The notes beneath the pieces are model-generated. The model did not search any database and was not told the DNA's origin. It saw only the letters and a program-made list of their open reading frames with translations. This document shows positions 5,628-12,256 of a DNA stretch of 31,064 nt, in pieces (positions within the stretch are counted from its first letter, which is position 1; every line of letters begins with the position of its first letter). The stretch comes from a virus, in IMG/VR virus record IMGVR_UViG_3300022752_004607, positions 1-31,064 of that record; one strand, given 5' to 3'. The translations under genes and the position numbers were made by a program.

Positions 5628-5888
5628 CTAAAATCTAGCTAAAGGGTCAACTTTAATTACACCCCCATCAATTTCACCTTTAGAGTTAAGTGTTTTAATT
5701 TCAGGAATCACTTCAATAAGTACTCCGTTAATTTTAAATGATCCACCTTGTTTAAGTAGTTTTTTGAATAATATTTGATGATTTTCATTCCATGATTCAC
5801 TTGCAGATAAAACTACTTTTTTATCTACTATTTCATCATCAAATTTGATGATAATTCCTTTTCGTATTGATTGAGGTGATATTGCCAT
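5628..5888 (-). CDS. Small protein of unknown function
   Basis: 86 residues, rich in short hydrophobic strands (GIIIKFDDEIVDKKVVLSAS, FKINGVLIEVIPEI), suggesting a small beta fold. It has no signal peptide. Last gene of the long unit that appears to start at the promoter near 7858-7887; 37 AT-rich bases separate it from the previous gene with no promoter element. No family was recognised. Confidence 0.7.
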   Translation of the reverse strand: MAISPQSIRKGIIIKFDDEIVDKKVVLSASESWNENHQILFKKLLKQGGSFKINGVLIEVIPEIKTLNSKGEIDGGVIKVDPLARF

Positions 5889-5925
5889 ATTTTAAAATAT
5901 ATTATTTAAATGTTCTGGGCAGATA

Positions 5926-6165
5926 TCAACTATATGTTGTTTCCACCACGTTTTGAGTTTCTTCAATAATTTCTGCATCTTGTATAGTTTCAGCAAATAA
6001 AAAATGTGTTTCAGTTCGTAGTACATGATCAACACGAAAAAAATAATCTCTACACATTTTGACTAGCTCTAAATCAACTATACCTTCTTTGTTTACAAAA
6101 TTATGTAGTGGTATATCTCTGTGAATAATATAACATTTTCCATTATGTCTATAAATAAGCATCAT
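5926..6165 (-). CDS. Small protein of unknown function
   Basis: 79 residues, beginning MMLIYRHNGKCYIIHRDIPL, with alternating hydrophobic and charged residues typical of a small alpha/beta domain. The start overlaps the stop of the gene above as ATGA (6165-6162), indicating coupled translation. No catalytic motif was recognised. Confidence 0.7.
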   Translation of the reverse strand: MMLIYRHNGKCYIIHRDIPLHNFVNKEGIVDLELVKMCRDYFFRVDHVLRTETHFLFAETIQDAEIIEETQNVVETTYS

Positions 6166-6398
6166 TTGATATCGTATTGTTTTTTATATTTTTCAATAAA
6201 TGATTCTCCAACACCTATGTCTATTATTTCATAGTTGTTTGGAATTAATGGATTACGTTTTTTTTCATCAATGATATCATCAACACTAGACTCTGTTACC
6301 ATCATGTAGTGTTTTTTTCCGGTTGGTTTTTTGTAAATCACTACAACCGGTAATTTCTTTTCTGATGGTCGTCCTTTATTTTCGTGAGATATTCTCAT
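6162..6398 (-). CDS. Small protein of unknown function
   Basis: 78 residues. The N-terminus MRISHENKGRPSEKKLPVV is basic and contains GRP, then strands VVIYKKPTGKKHYMMVTE and a C-terminal helix. Its first 23 bases overlap the 3' end of the lipoprotein-like gene at 6376-6531 in another frame. Part of the 7838-5628 unit. No family was recognised. Confidence 0.7.
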   Translation of the reverse strand: MRISHENKGRPSEKKLPVVVIYKKPTGKKHYMMVTESSVDDIIDEKKRNPLIPNNYEIIDIGVGESFIEKYKKQYDIK

Positions 6399-6531
6399 GT
6401 TTTATTTTGTTTTGAGAATATGCATCACACCCGGATTTTGGTGATTTACATCCAGCTAAATAAAATCCAATTGTAATTCCTGCTAATATATGAATTATAT
6501 ACATCCATATTGTTTTCCAATCTGTTTTCAT
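6376..6531 (-). CDS. 51-residue lipoprotein-like or membrane micro-protein
   Basis: Begins MKTDWKTIWMYIIHILAG, then GITIGFYLAGC. The hydrophobic stretch (about 8-27) ends in LAGC, a good lipobox, followed by KSPKSGCDAYSQ. It may be a lipidated protein, or simply an anchored single-pass one. It ends inside the first codons of the 6162-6398 gene (23-base overlap) and begins three bases before the stop region of the gene at 6535, filling an otherwise empty gap. Confidence 0.6.
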   Translation of the reverse strand: MKTDWKTIWMYIIHILAGITIGFYLAGCKSPKSGCDAYSQNKIKHENISRK

Positions 6532-6534
6532 ATT

Positions 6535-6849
6535 TTAAATAATTTGCTCATTTTGGTTTATTTTTTCAAATGGAGAAGGATCTAACTTTAATCCCCACAT
6601 CAAATGAACCCATTGCATTTCACGTTCAGCGTATTTGGCGGGGAGTCGAAATGTTTTCATAAAGTATTTTTTGCCCCATTCCATCCATTCATCGCTTTGT
6701 GATTCAGTCATTGTCCATTGATTAAACCAATTGTCTTTACGATCTTTTACATCATCGTAAGTAACTTCATGTCCAGCAATTTTAAACATTTTGTTGATTA
6801 AATCAACTACTGCTTTTTCTTCTTTTTGTTGTCTTGATAACCTTTTCAT
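6535..6849 (-). CDS. Conserved-looking phage protein of unknown function
   Basis: 104 residues, mostly helical, unusually rich in Trp (NWFNQW, DEWMEWGKKYFM, MQWVHLMWGL). It begins with a basic helix MKRLSRQQKEEK. Its ATG overlaps the stop of the 61-residue gene above (6849-6846). The aromatic-rich helical composition suggests a folded binding protein, but no family could be assigned. Confidence 0.7.
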   Translation of the reverse strand: MKRLSRQQKEEKAVVDLINKMFKIAGHEVTYDDVKDRKDNWFNQWTMTESQSDEWMEWGKKYFMKTFRLPAKYAEREMQWVHLMWGLKLDPSPFEKINQNEQII

Positions 6850-7031
6850 TTTTTTTCTATTAATTGTTCAAAATCTTCTCTTTTAATCGATATACGAACT
6901 CCATCTATGTCAGCAAAGACATCTTTAGGGAATTTTAAAATGTTTGTTAACTTAGATGGGTCTATTTCAATGTGTTTTGAGTAATGTATTTCACCTGCTA
7001 TTCTAACTAAAACTGATTTTTTTATTGCCAT
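6846..7031 (-). CDS. Small protein of unknown function
   Basis: 61 residues (MAIKKSVLVRIAGEIHYSKH...). Probably a small beta-sheet protein by its alternating pattern. It overlaps the end of the phosphoesterase gene by 10 bases and the following start by 4, so it sits inside a tightly coupled run of genes. No family was recognised. Confidence 0.7.
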   Translation of the reverse strand: MAIKKSVLVRIAGEIHYSKHIEIDPSKLTNILKFPKDVFADIDGVRISIKREDFEQLIEKK

Positions 7032-7735
7032 TTTATTTCATTTGTTATGTTGTCCCATTCAAATGTGAATGGTAAATTTGCGTATTGGTATCGTTCATTC
7101 AAAATAGATGCATTGAAAAAATGGGTATGCCCATCAAAATAATAACCATAACCACCATGAATATGTCCAAACACGTGAATTTTTGGACGAATTTCATCTA
7201 TTCGAGAACGTAATGTTTCACATCCAACTCGAATCGTATGTCCTCCTGGTATGTCTAAATATCCAAATGGGGGACCATGTGTAACTAAAATATCTGTGTT
7301 TGATGGAATGGCATCCCATTTTGCTTTCATTTCTTCACTACCACGAACCAAATTGAATGCCCAATTGTAAAATTCCGGTTGCCAAGGTGAACCATAGATG
7401 CGAATATTATCTTCTGGATGATCTCCATTTGGTCCATCAAAATATAAAACACATTCTTCGTCCTGTAAATAGTCGATTGTTTTATAACCCATTAAGATAC
7501 CTGCCATTTTTTCAGGGTCATTTTCCATTAAACGATCATGGTTACCTGCAATAAATATTTTTGTATCGTAGTTGTCTATGTTATTAAACCAATTGAAAAA
7601 TCCAAATGCTTCATTTATAGAATAACCTGTGTTCATAAAATCCCCAGCATGTATCAATAGATCACCTCCAGGTAAATCATTTTCACATAAGGAATGTTTT
7701 GTGTGTGTATCAGAAATAAGCGAAACCTTTAACAT
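7022..7735 (-). CDS. Calcineurin-like metallophosphoesterase
   Basis: 237 residues from ATG 7735 (MLKVSLISDTHTK); an upstream in-frame ATG at 7759 would overlap the preceding micro-gene and is less likely. All metal-binding blocks are present in order: SDTH (8-11), GD (31-32), GNHD (64-67), then THGPP and GHIH toward the C-terminus. This is the fold of small phosphoesterases of the MPPED type that act on cyclic nucleotides or phosphodiesters. A role in removing a host second messenger or defence signal is possible but only inferred. Lies four bases after the 32-residue membrane protein gene. Confidence 0.9.
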   Translation of the reverse strand: MLKVSLISDTHTKHSLCENDLPGGDLLIHAGDFMNTGYSINEAFGFFNWFNNIDNYDTKIFIAGNHDRLMENDPEKMAGILMGYKTIDYLQDEECVLYFDGPNGDHPEDNIRIYGSPWQPEFYNWAFNLVRGSEEMKAKWDAIPSNTDILVTHGPPFGYLDIPGGHTIRVGCETLRSRIDEIRPKIHVFGHIHGGYGYYFDGHTHFFNASILNERYQYANLPFTFEWDNITNEIKWQ

Positions 7736-7739
7736 AAAT

Positions 7740-7838
7740 TTAAGTAGATAAGATAGCAACTAGTGCTATAAATACAAACCATCCTACAATAAAACTAACA
7801 GCAATTAATGTTTCTTTTTTTTCTTTAATAAATTCCAT
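7740..7838 (-). CDS. 32-residue single-pass membrane micro-protein
   Basis: A charged N-terminus (MEFIKEKKETL) is followed by one hydrophobic helix (IAVSFIVGWFVFIALVAIL). It is the first gene after the class-A element at 7858-7887, has an AAAGTTATG start like its neighbours, and its stop is four bases before the phosphoesterase ATG. It is small enough to have been missed by length cut-offs. Confidence 0.65.
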   Translation of the reverse strand: MEFIKEKKETLIAVSFIVGWFVFIALVAILST

Positions 7839-7857
7839 AACTTTTTTAATTTTCTTA

Positions 7858-7887
7858 AACATACGAAAAAGATTTTAAATTTCCAAA
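7858..7887 (-). promoter_or_regulatory. Promoter-like element, class A variant
   Basis: Minus strand: TTTGG at 7887-7883, 14 bases, TTTCGTATGTT (one base off) at 7868-7858. TTTGG directly follows the stop codon of the 768-residue gene. It would drive an eight-gene unit from 7838 to 5628. Confidence 0.75.
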
Positions 7888-10194
7888 TTATTTTATTATT
7901 CTTTTAAAAGTTCCATCTTCATATACTTCAAGTATGATTCCTGTAGCATTTTCATCAATATCTTGACCTAATAAATTAGTACGGCGAAATATAACTTTAG
8001 TGTTACTTCTATTATCAATTAATATAGGATCAAACATTTCATAAGCACCATCTATATCATATTGAGTTAATCTGTAATAGTTGTATATAGGTTTAACTGT
8101 TGCATCTGTAACATCATAATGGAGTTCTTGTGTTGAATTACCTGCAGCTGCAGCTGTTGCTATTTCAGACCATATTATTCCATTTTCACTTTTTTCTACT
8201 ACAAAATGTGTCGTATTATATTCAGTAGCAGTTGCCCAATATATTAAATTATTACCATTTACTGGTTCACCAGAAAAATATAATAACTTAACTGGTAGTG
8301 CCCCCATTGTTATAATTAAAAATTGTTGTGTTTGCGTGTTGCATCCAAAGGCATTGGATACTTGAACTCGCACAGCACCATTAGTTGTTGTTTGTGGCCA
8401 TGTGAATGTTATGGTTGGTGAATTGGAATTAGGTATATTCGTCCATAACGGAGCAGACATTGTTTGTGTGTATGACCAAGCATAAGTAACTCCTGCTATC
8501 GGTGTAATCGAGTATGTCTCAGAGGTACCTGCAATAATATTGTTGTTTCCTGTCACACTGCTTACTACTGGAATACTAGGATTGACAGTAACATTGGTGT
8601 TAGTTGATGCGTTGCATCCATTTGATGAAACGGTGAGTGTATAGCTTTGTGTGGCATTGGGTGATGCCCACGGACTAGGTGCTGATGTATTTGTTAGATT
8701 AACATTAGGTGACCATGTGTATGTAATAGGAGCTCCTGCAGGCAATCCAGTCACCGTGCTAACAAGTTGAGTAGATGATCCTGCACAAATTGAATTAGAA
8801 ACCGGTGTTACCGTAACTTGGGGTAACGGGTTAACTACAATGGTAGTTGAAACGCAGTTTGTACTAAATAACCCAGAATTAAAATTTCTAGCATAGTATG
8901 TTGTAGTCGAGGTAGGTGTTACGCTTATTGAATTTCCTGTAGCAATTTGTCCTACTCCACACCCACTCGCAAACCAATAAACAGTACCACTTATACCATT
9001 AGCAGTTAATGTAGTCGACTGCCCAATGCAAATTGTATTTGCTGATGCTGTTATAGAAGTAGGATCAGGTGGTGGTGGAGTAGTGCAAATTAAACCTATT
9101 TGAAATGAGCTATTTGTGCTATACCCATGAACCAAAATATAATAATTAAGACCTGGAACTGATGTCCACTGGTAAGATGCAGAGGTTGTAGCGCACGATG
9201 GCCCCAAATCATCATTTCCCCCAACACAGGTCAGAGAAGAACAATTAGGTCCACTAAAAATGGAGATTTTGCTATCCCAAACGGTATTGCAAAGATAGGC
9301 CGTCATAATTTGACCGGTTCCTGTAATCTTAAACCAAACACCAGGCATAGTTTGGCTTACACCACAAGTATTATTCTCTCCAGTTCCGCTATTAGTTGCA
9401 TTAACAGTAGTAGCTGAGAGTAATTGGCCACACGATATTGCATACGCATTACATACCAAGTCGTTTACCGGAGCAGAAGGAGCCGAACAAGTTATACAAC
9501 TAACGGTTGATGTTCCACATAAAGACGCAGTTCCACAACCTGAACCTGTATTGTAATGAACATAGACAGTTCCAGTGTATGATGAAGCCCAGTTTAATGG
9601 TGCGTTTCCATAAGCAACGATTGGTCCGTTATATGTTCCTGTATGAATTGTAATATAACCTCCTAAACTATATCCAAACTGATACGTTTGTCCTGCAACT
9701 ATTCCTGATACGGTTGAATACTCACTTTGAAAGTTACAACTAGAAATGACAACCGTTGTAGGCGTGTTTGGAGCAACTGCTGAACCATATCCACTTGGAT
9801 TTGTGCAACCCGGGGTGACAGCGCCACAACTTCCTATACAAGTTTGTCCTAATGTAGTTGCAGTACCGGCTACGGGTTGAATAGTATTTAACAGGACAGT
9901 TCCTATGTTATTTACTATCTGAACTCTCATTTCAGAAGGCCATGACCCTGCAATTGTTCTAAAAACACGAATTGTTGAACCTGAAGATGCTGAGAAATTA
10001 TAGTTTAGTGGCCCAAACCCTGAAGCAAGTGTTATATTACTTAAAACTGTTACACCATTAACAGAAACAGAAACATAACCTCCGTTCCAACCATCTCCAA
10101 ATGTATCGGTAAGTTTAATGGTGTGGGTGCAAGTTTGTGATAATGTTAAAAGTGTTGTAAAAAATACAAAAACAGATAGCAAAAAATTCTTCAT
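7888..10194 (-). CDS. Secreted multidomain adhesin-like protein with T9SS-like C-terminal tail
   Basis: 768 residues. A signal peptide (about 1-19, cleavage near TLSQ/TC) is followed by a domain with FGDGWNGGYVSVSVNG of the kind common in Bacteroidota surface proteins. Next is a PVNDLVCNAYAISCG domain (about 235-370), then several Ig-like or PKD-like repeats beginning SITASANTICIGQST, a pre-tail region (PVKLLYFSGEPVNGNNLIYW) and a final RTNLLGQDIDENATGI-ILEVYEDGTFKRIIK, close in form to type IX secretion sorting tails. Many paired Cys suggest an exported, disulfide-bonded protein. Codon and base use look richer in GC than the neighbours. It may be a captured host gene acting as an adhesin, a decoy, or a host-range factor. 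Confidence 0.8.
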   Translation of the reverse strand: MKNFLLSVFVFFTTLLTLSQTCTHTIKLTDTFGDGWNGGYVSVSVNGVTVLSNITLASGFGPLNYNFSASSGSTIRVFRTIAGSWPSEMRVQIVNNIGTVLLNTIQPVAGTATTLGQTCIGSCGAVTPGCTNPSGYGSAVAPNTPTTVVISSCNFQSEYSTVSGIVAGQTYQFGYSLGGYITIHTGTYNGPIVAYGNAPLNWASSYTGTVYVHYNTGSGCGTASLCGTSTVSCITCSAPSAPVNDLVCNAYAISCGQLLSATTVNATNSGTGENNTCGVSQTMPGVWFKITGTGQIMTAYLCNTVWDSKISIFSGPNCSSLTCVGGNDDLGPSCATTSASYQWTSVPGLNYYILVHGYSTNSSFQIGLICTTPPPPDPTSITASANTICIGQSTTLTANGISGTVYWFASGCGVGQIATGNSISVTPTSTTTYYARNFNSGLFSTNCVSTTIVVNPLPQVTVTPVSNSICAGSSTQLVSTVTGLPAGAPITYTWSPNVNLTNTSAPSPWASPNATQSYTLTVSSNGCNASTNTNVTVNPSIPVVSSVTGNNNIIAGTSETYSITPIAGVTYAWSYTQTMSAPLWTNIPNSNSPTITFTWPQTTTNGAVRVQVSNAFGCNTQTQQFLIITMGALPVKLLYFSGEPVNGNNLIYWATATEYNTTHFVVEKSENGIIWSEIATAAAAGNSTQELHYDVTDATVKPIYNYYRLTQYDIDGAYEMFDPILIDNRSNTKVIFRRTNLLGQDIDENATGIILEVYEDGTFKRIIK

Positions 10195-10197
10195 ATG

Positions 10198-10277
10198 GTA
10201 TCCTTTAAAATTAAACGATACTCACTTGAAGAATCCATTTCGGAAACCCCCATCTACCATGGGCCGGTCGAGTTTCC
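10198..10277 (-). promoter_or_regulatory. Two-hairpin leader of the secreted adhesin-like gene
   Basis: Upstream of the ATG at 10194. Distal hairpin: GGAAAC (10277-10272) pairs with GTTTCC (10247-10242) around an inner CCCAT-GGTAG-ATGGG stem. Proximal hairpin: GTATC (10221-10217) pairs with GATAC (10202-10198), extended by TTTAA/TTAAA. Its 3' arm holds the AAAGGA next to the start, so ribosome access could be controlled. I do not recognise it as a named riboswitch. Confidence 0.5.
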
Positions 10278-10299
10278 TATAAATATTTTAAAACAAAAA

Positions 10300-10729
10300 A
10301 AACGTAGGAGGATTGACGGGTTAATTACTATTTGATGTTATCCGTTTACAATTTGTCGTTTTGGTTCTTTAAGAGTTCCAGATGATACGACTTTATCAAT
10401 TCTGGAATCAATATAGCGGCGAGTTTCGTCGATATCACGGTGAAGAACTGTTTCAAGTACATGTTCGTGTTTTTGAATTTCCTCAACCTCATTTTGAATA
10501 TGACGATGGGCGTCTTCTATCTCTTTATCAATTCTACGATTCATGTAATCGATATCTTGATGAAGATTAAACGTTGAACTATTTAATTGTTTTTCTAGTT
10601 TGATAATCTTAACCATACCTACAACAACAACAGTTAATATAATTACTGCTACAATCGTAAGCATGCCTAAAACAAAGTAAGTTGTTTCCATGTTTTTAAA
10701 ATTTAATATGTCAAAGAACTCCTACGTTT
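10300..10729. repeat. 11-bp inverted repeat flanking the 10338-10691 gene
   Basis: AAACGTAGGAG at 10300-10310 and CTCCTACGTTT at 10719-10729 are perfect reverse complements. The minus-strand message would begin with one arm, just after tRNA-Glu, and end with the other, which is followed by a run of T. No local partner for the 3' arm was seen, so a long-range panhandle is possible. Confidence 0.5.
10338..10691 (-). CDS. Membrane-anchored coiled-coil protein
   Basis: 117 residues. One membrane helix (about 5-28, VLGMLTIVAVIILTVVVVGMV) is followed by a long charged coiled coil with a repeated pattern: HQDIDYMNRRIDKEIEDA and HRDIDETRRYIDSRIDKV. A cytoplasmic or periplasmic stalk tethered to the inner membrane is predicted, the topology seen in spanin-like or exclusion proteins, though no family was recognised. 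It lies between the tRNA-Glu gene and the adhesin-like gene and is flanked by the 11-bp inverted repeat. Confidence 0.75.
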   Translation of the reverse strand: METTYFVLGMLTIVAVIILTVVVVGMVKIIKLEKQLNSSTFNLHQDIDYMNRRIDKEIEDAHRHIQNEVEEIQKHEHVLETVLHRDIDETRRYIDSRIDKVVSSGTLKEPKRQIVNG

Positions 10730-10730
10730 G

Positions 10731-10802
10731 TAGTCTCACGGGGAATTGAACCCCGCTTTTTAGGATGAAAACCTAACGTCCTAACCGATAGACGATGAGA
10801 CC
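10731..10802 (-). tRNA. tRNA-Glu (anticodon UUC)
   Basis: 72 nt on the minus strand. Acceptor GGTCTCA/TGAGACT (first pair G-U), D-arm GTCTATCGGTTAGGAC as in bacterial tRNA-Glu, anticodon stem TTAGG/CCTAA with loop TTTTCAT giving anticodon TTC, 4-base variable loop, and T-arm CGGGG-TTCAATT-CCCCG. Discriminator is A and CCA is not encoded. It suits the AT-rich phage, which uses GAA heavily. Confidence 0.95.
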
Positions 10803-10805
10803 CTT

Positions 10806-11171
10806 TTAAAATTTAAACACAACCCCTGTTGTGTTAAATATGTTTTTTCCGGTAATAAATACCTTTTGAAATACTTTAAAGTTTGGAGTAATATAAAATC
10901 GAGCCCGAATATCATATGCTCCAAAACTTAACCAATCTTCTGTTGTCAAACCATTTAAAAAAATATTACTGTTTAACTGAATACTTACTGTTATTTTAAA
11001 TCGTGGGAATGGATTATATAATAATATCCCATCATGTGTTTGAGGATAAGTAATATTTGCAAAATTTGCTCTAGCTACAGAATCTAAATTATATTGTTCA
11101 ATTCTTTTAAATGGTTGACTAAATCCCATCCAGGGAAATACTAACAATAAAATTAGTAACTGTTTTTTCAC
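10806..11171 (-). CDS. Small exported protein of unknown function
   Basis: 121 residues starting with GTG. A signal peptide (MKKQLLILLLVFPWMGFSQ, about 1-19) precedes a mature part with alternating strands (FKITVSIQLNSNIFLNGL, YDIRARFYITPNFKVFQK) ending in an aromatic residue (VVFKF), as outer-membrane beta proteins often do. The start overlaps the stop of the micro-gene above as GTGA, so translation is coupled. It may be a periplasmic or outer-membrane host-modifying factor. Confidence 0.7.
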   Translation of the reverse strand: MKKQLLILLLVFPWMGFSQPFKRIEQYNLDSVARANFANITYPQTHDGILLYNPFPRFKITVSIQLNSNIFLNGLTTEDWLSFGAYDIRARFYITPNFKVFQKVFITGKNIFNTTGVVFKF

Positions 11172-11260
11172 TTATGTTTTTTCTTTTTAGAAACCGCTAT
11201 AATCCAGTTAAGCCAATCTTTAAACTGTTCTACATTTTGTTTTGAACTATTTTTACTCAT
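11168..11260 (-). CDS. 30-residue micro-protein coupling two larger genes
   Basis: Begins MSKNSSKQNVEQFKDWLNW and ends with a lysine-rich tail. Its ATG lies inside the last codons of the SWIM protein gene (8-base overlap) and its stop overlaps the GTG start of the exported protein. It may be a real short amphipathic peptide or mainly a translational bridge. Confidence 0.5.
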   Translation of the reverse strand: MSKNSSKQNVEQFKDWLNWIIAVSKKKKHK

Positions 11261-11729
11261 TTATTTCATTAATTAAAATTTGCTCTACTTCTTTAACGTG
11301 TTTGCATCTGCCTTTTGACTTCCATGTTCCTGGGCAATTGCATTTTGGGTTTCCGTATTTGTTTAATGTAACTGTATATGTTCCATTTCCACTTGCACTT
11401 TCAAATTCCCATTTTTGTACTTTTACTTTAGGTACTTCTACTTTTTCTTTTAGTAGTTGCTCTTCAGTTAGGTACTCTACAATATCATTTAATGTTGTTT
11501 TAGGATGACATTCAATACCTTCAGGGTATATAAATGTTTTATCTCCAAAACGAACTATTATTTTTGGTAAGTATTCATGTTTAGGAACTTGATATTTAAA
11601 TGTTTTACAACCAGCAGTTACAATCCCATCTTGTTGTGGATAGATTTTGACTTGTTCACCTGGTTCTAGGTGAATTAGTTTTGTTTCTTTTCTACCGTCT
11701 TCAAACTCTAAATATAATTCCTTTAACAT
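11253..11729 (-). CDS. SWIM zinc-finger protein
   Basis: 158 residues from ATG 11729 (MLKELYLEFEDGRKET); a longer reading to 11777 would run through the promoter. The C-terminus has the SWIM signature CNCPGTWKSKGRCKH (C-x-C, then C-x-H), a zinc module that binds DNA or protein. The N-terminal 90 residues are beta-rich, resembling a small barrel. It may be a phage transcription or DNA-repair accessory factor. The AAAGGTTATG start context recurs here, behind a class-A promoter-like element. Confidence 0.85.
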   Translation of the reverse strand: MLKELYLEFEDGRKETKLIHLEPGEQVKIYPQQDGIVTAGCKTFKYQVPKHEYLPKIIVRFGDKTFIYPEGIECHPKTTLNDIVEYLTEEQLLKEKVEVPKVKVQKWEFESASGNGTYTVTLNKYGNPKCNCPGTWKSKGRCKHVKEVEQILINEINE

Positions 11730-11748
11730 AACCTTTTTCTTTGCTTGA

Positions 11749-11778
11749 AATATACGAAAACTTTCTTTGAAAACCAAA
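11749..11778 (-). promoter_or_regulatory. Promoter-like element, class A, upstream of the SWIM gene
   Basis: Minus strand: TTTGG at 11778-11774, 14 bases, TTTCGTATATT at 11759-11749. The spacer can pair TTTTC-AAA-GAAAG. It directly follows the stop of the 11780-12085 gene. This is the right-most copy in the window. Confidence 0.8.
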
Positions 11779-11779
11779 T

Positions 11780-12085
11780 TTATTTTTTCTTTTCTTTTAA
11801 AAATTTAATAGCTTTTACTATTTCAGCACATGTTTCATAATCTTCATTGTCTTGTAAAATAGGTATATTTTGTTCTAAAGTTACTACAAAATCTTGCCTA
11901 TCTACTGTTATATCATAAATGGTCTGTTCTTGTTCTACTAGAATTGAAAGTGCATGTAAATGCCTTTTTCTACCATTTAAATTTTTTAAAATAGTTTCTA
12001 CTAATGCCTTTGAAATTCTTAAATCACGATTTGCAACCATTCTTTCAAATTCATCACTATCAAATACACTAATTTCAGTTGCCAT
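11780..12085 (-). CDS. Small helical protein with a UVR-like C-terminus
   Basis: 101 residues (MATEISVFDSDEFERMVANR). Predicted all-helical. The tail QDNEDYETCAEIVKAIKFLK resembles UVR-type helical hairpins that pair regulators with partner proteins, as in the 2839-3078 protein, but the match is loose. It follows the 51-residue gene by one base. No enzyme motif was seen. Confidence 0.65.
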   Translation of the reverse strand: MATEISVFDSDEFERMVANRDLRISKALVETILKNLNGRKRHLHALSILVEQEQTIYDITVDRQDFVVTLEQNIPILQDNEDYETCAEIVKAIKFLKEKKK

Positions 12086-12086
12086 G

Positions 12087-12242
12087 TTAAAATAAATTTA
12101 AAAAGTCTGTGTTAATATTTTTCTCCTTTAATTTACTATTCTTCTCCTCATTTTCCAACATTTTTGTAGCTAACTTTTCAAGATGTTTTTCTTTTTGCTT
12201 GTCATAGTCTTTAACTATTTTACTATGTTTTTTATTTTTCAT
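12087..12242 (-). CDS. 51-residue lysine-rich helical micro-protein
   Basis: Begins MKNKKHSKIVKDYDKQKEKH and continues as one long charged helix (LEKLATKMLENEEKN). Support: it fits the gap between 12085 and 12257 exactly, ending one base before the next gene. Composition suggests a coiled-coil or nucleic-acid-binding helix. No family was recognised. Confidence 0.6.
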   Translation of the reverse strand: MKNKKHSKIVKDYDKQKEKHLEKLATKMLENEEKNSKLKEKNINTDFLNLF

Positions 12243-12256
12243 CTCGTTTATACATA

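Noticed and set aside
10278-10285. T4 late-promoter motif TATAAATA on the plus strand
   Set aside because: No plus-strand gene follows. In this AT-rich sequence the octamer is expected by chance, and on the minus strand it is not a TATAAATA.
11253-11777. Longer start for the SWIM protein at 11777
   Set aside because: It would run through the class-A element at 11749-11778; ATG 11729 has the local AAAGGTTATG context.
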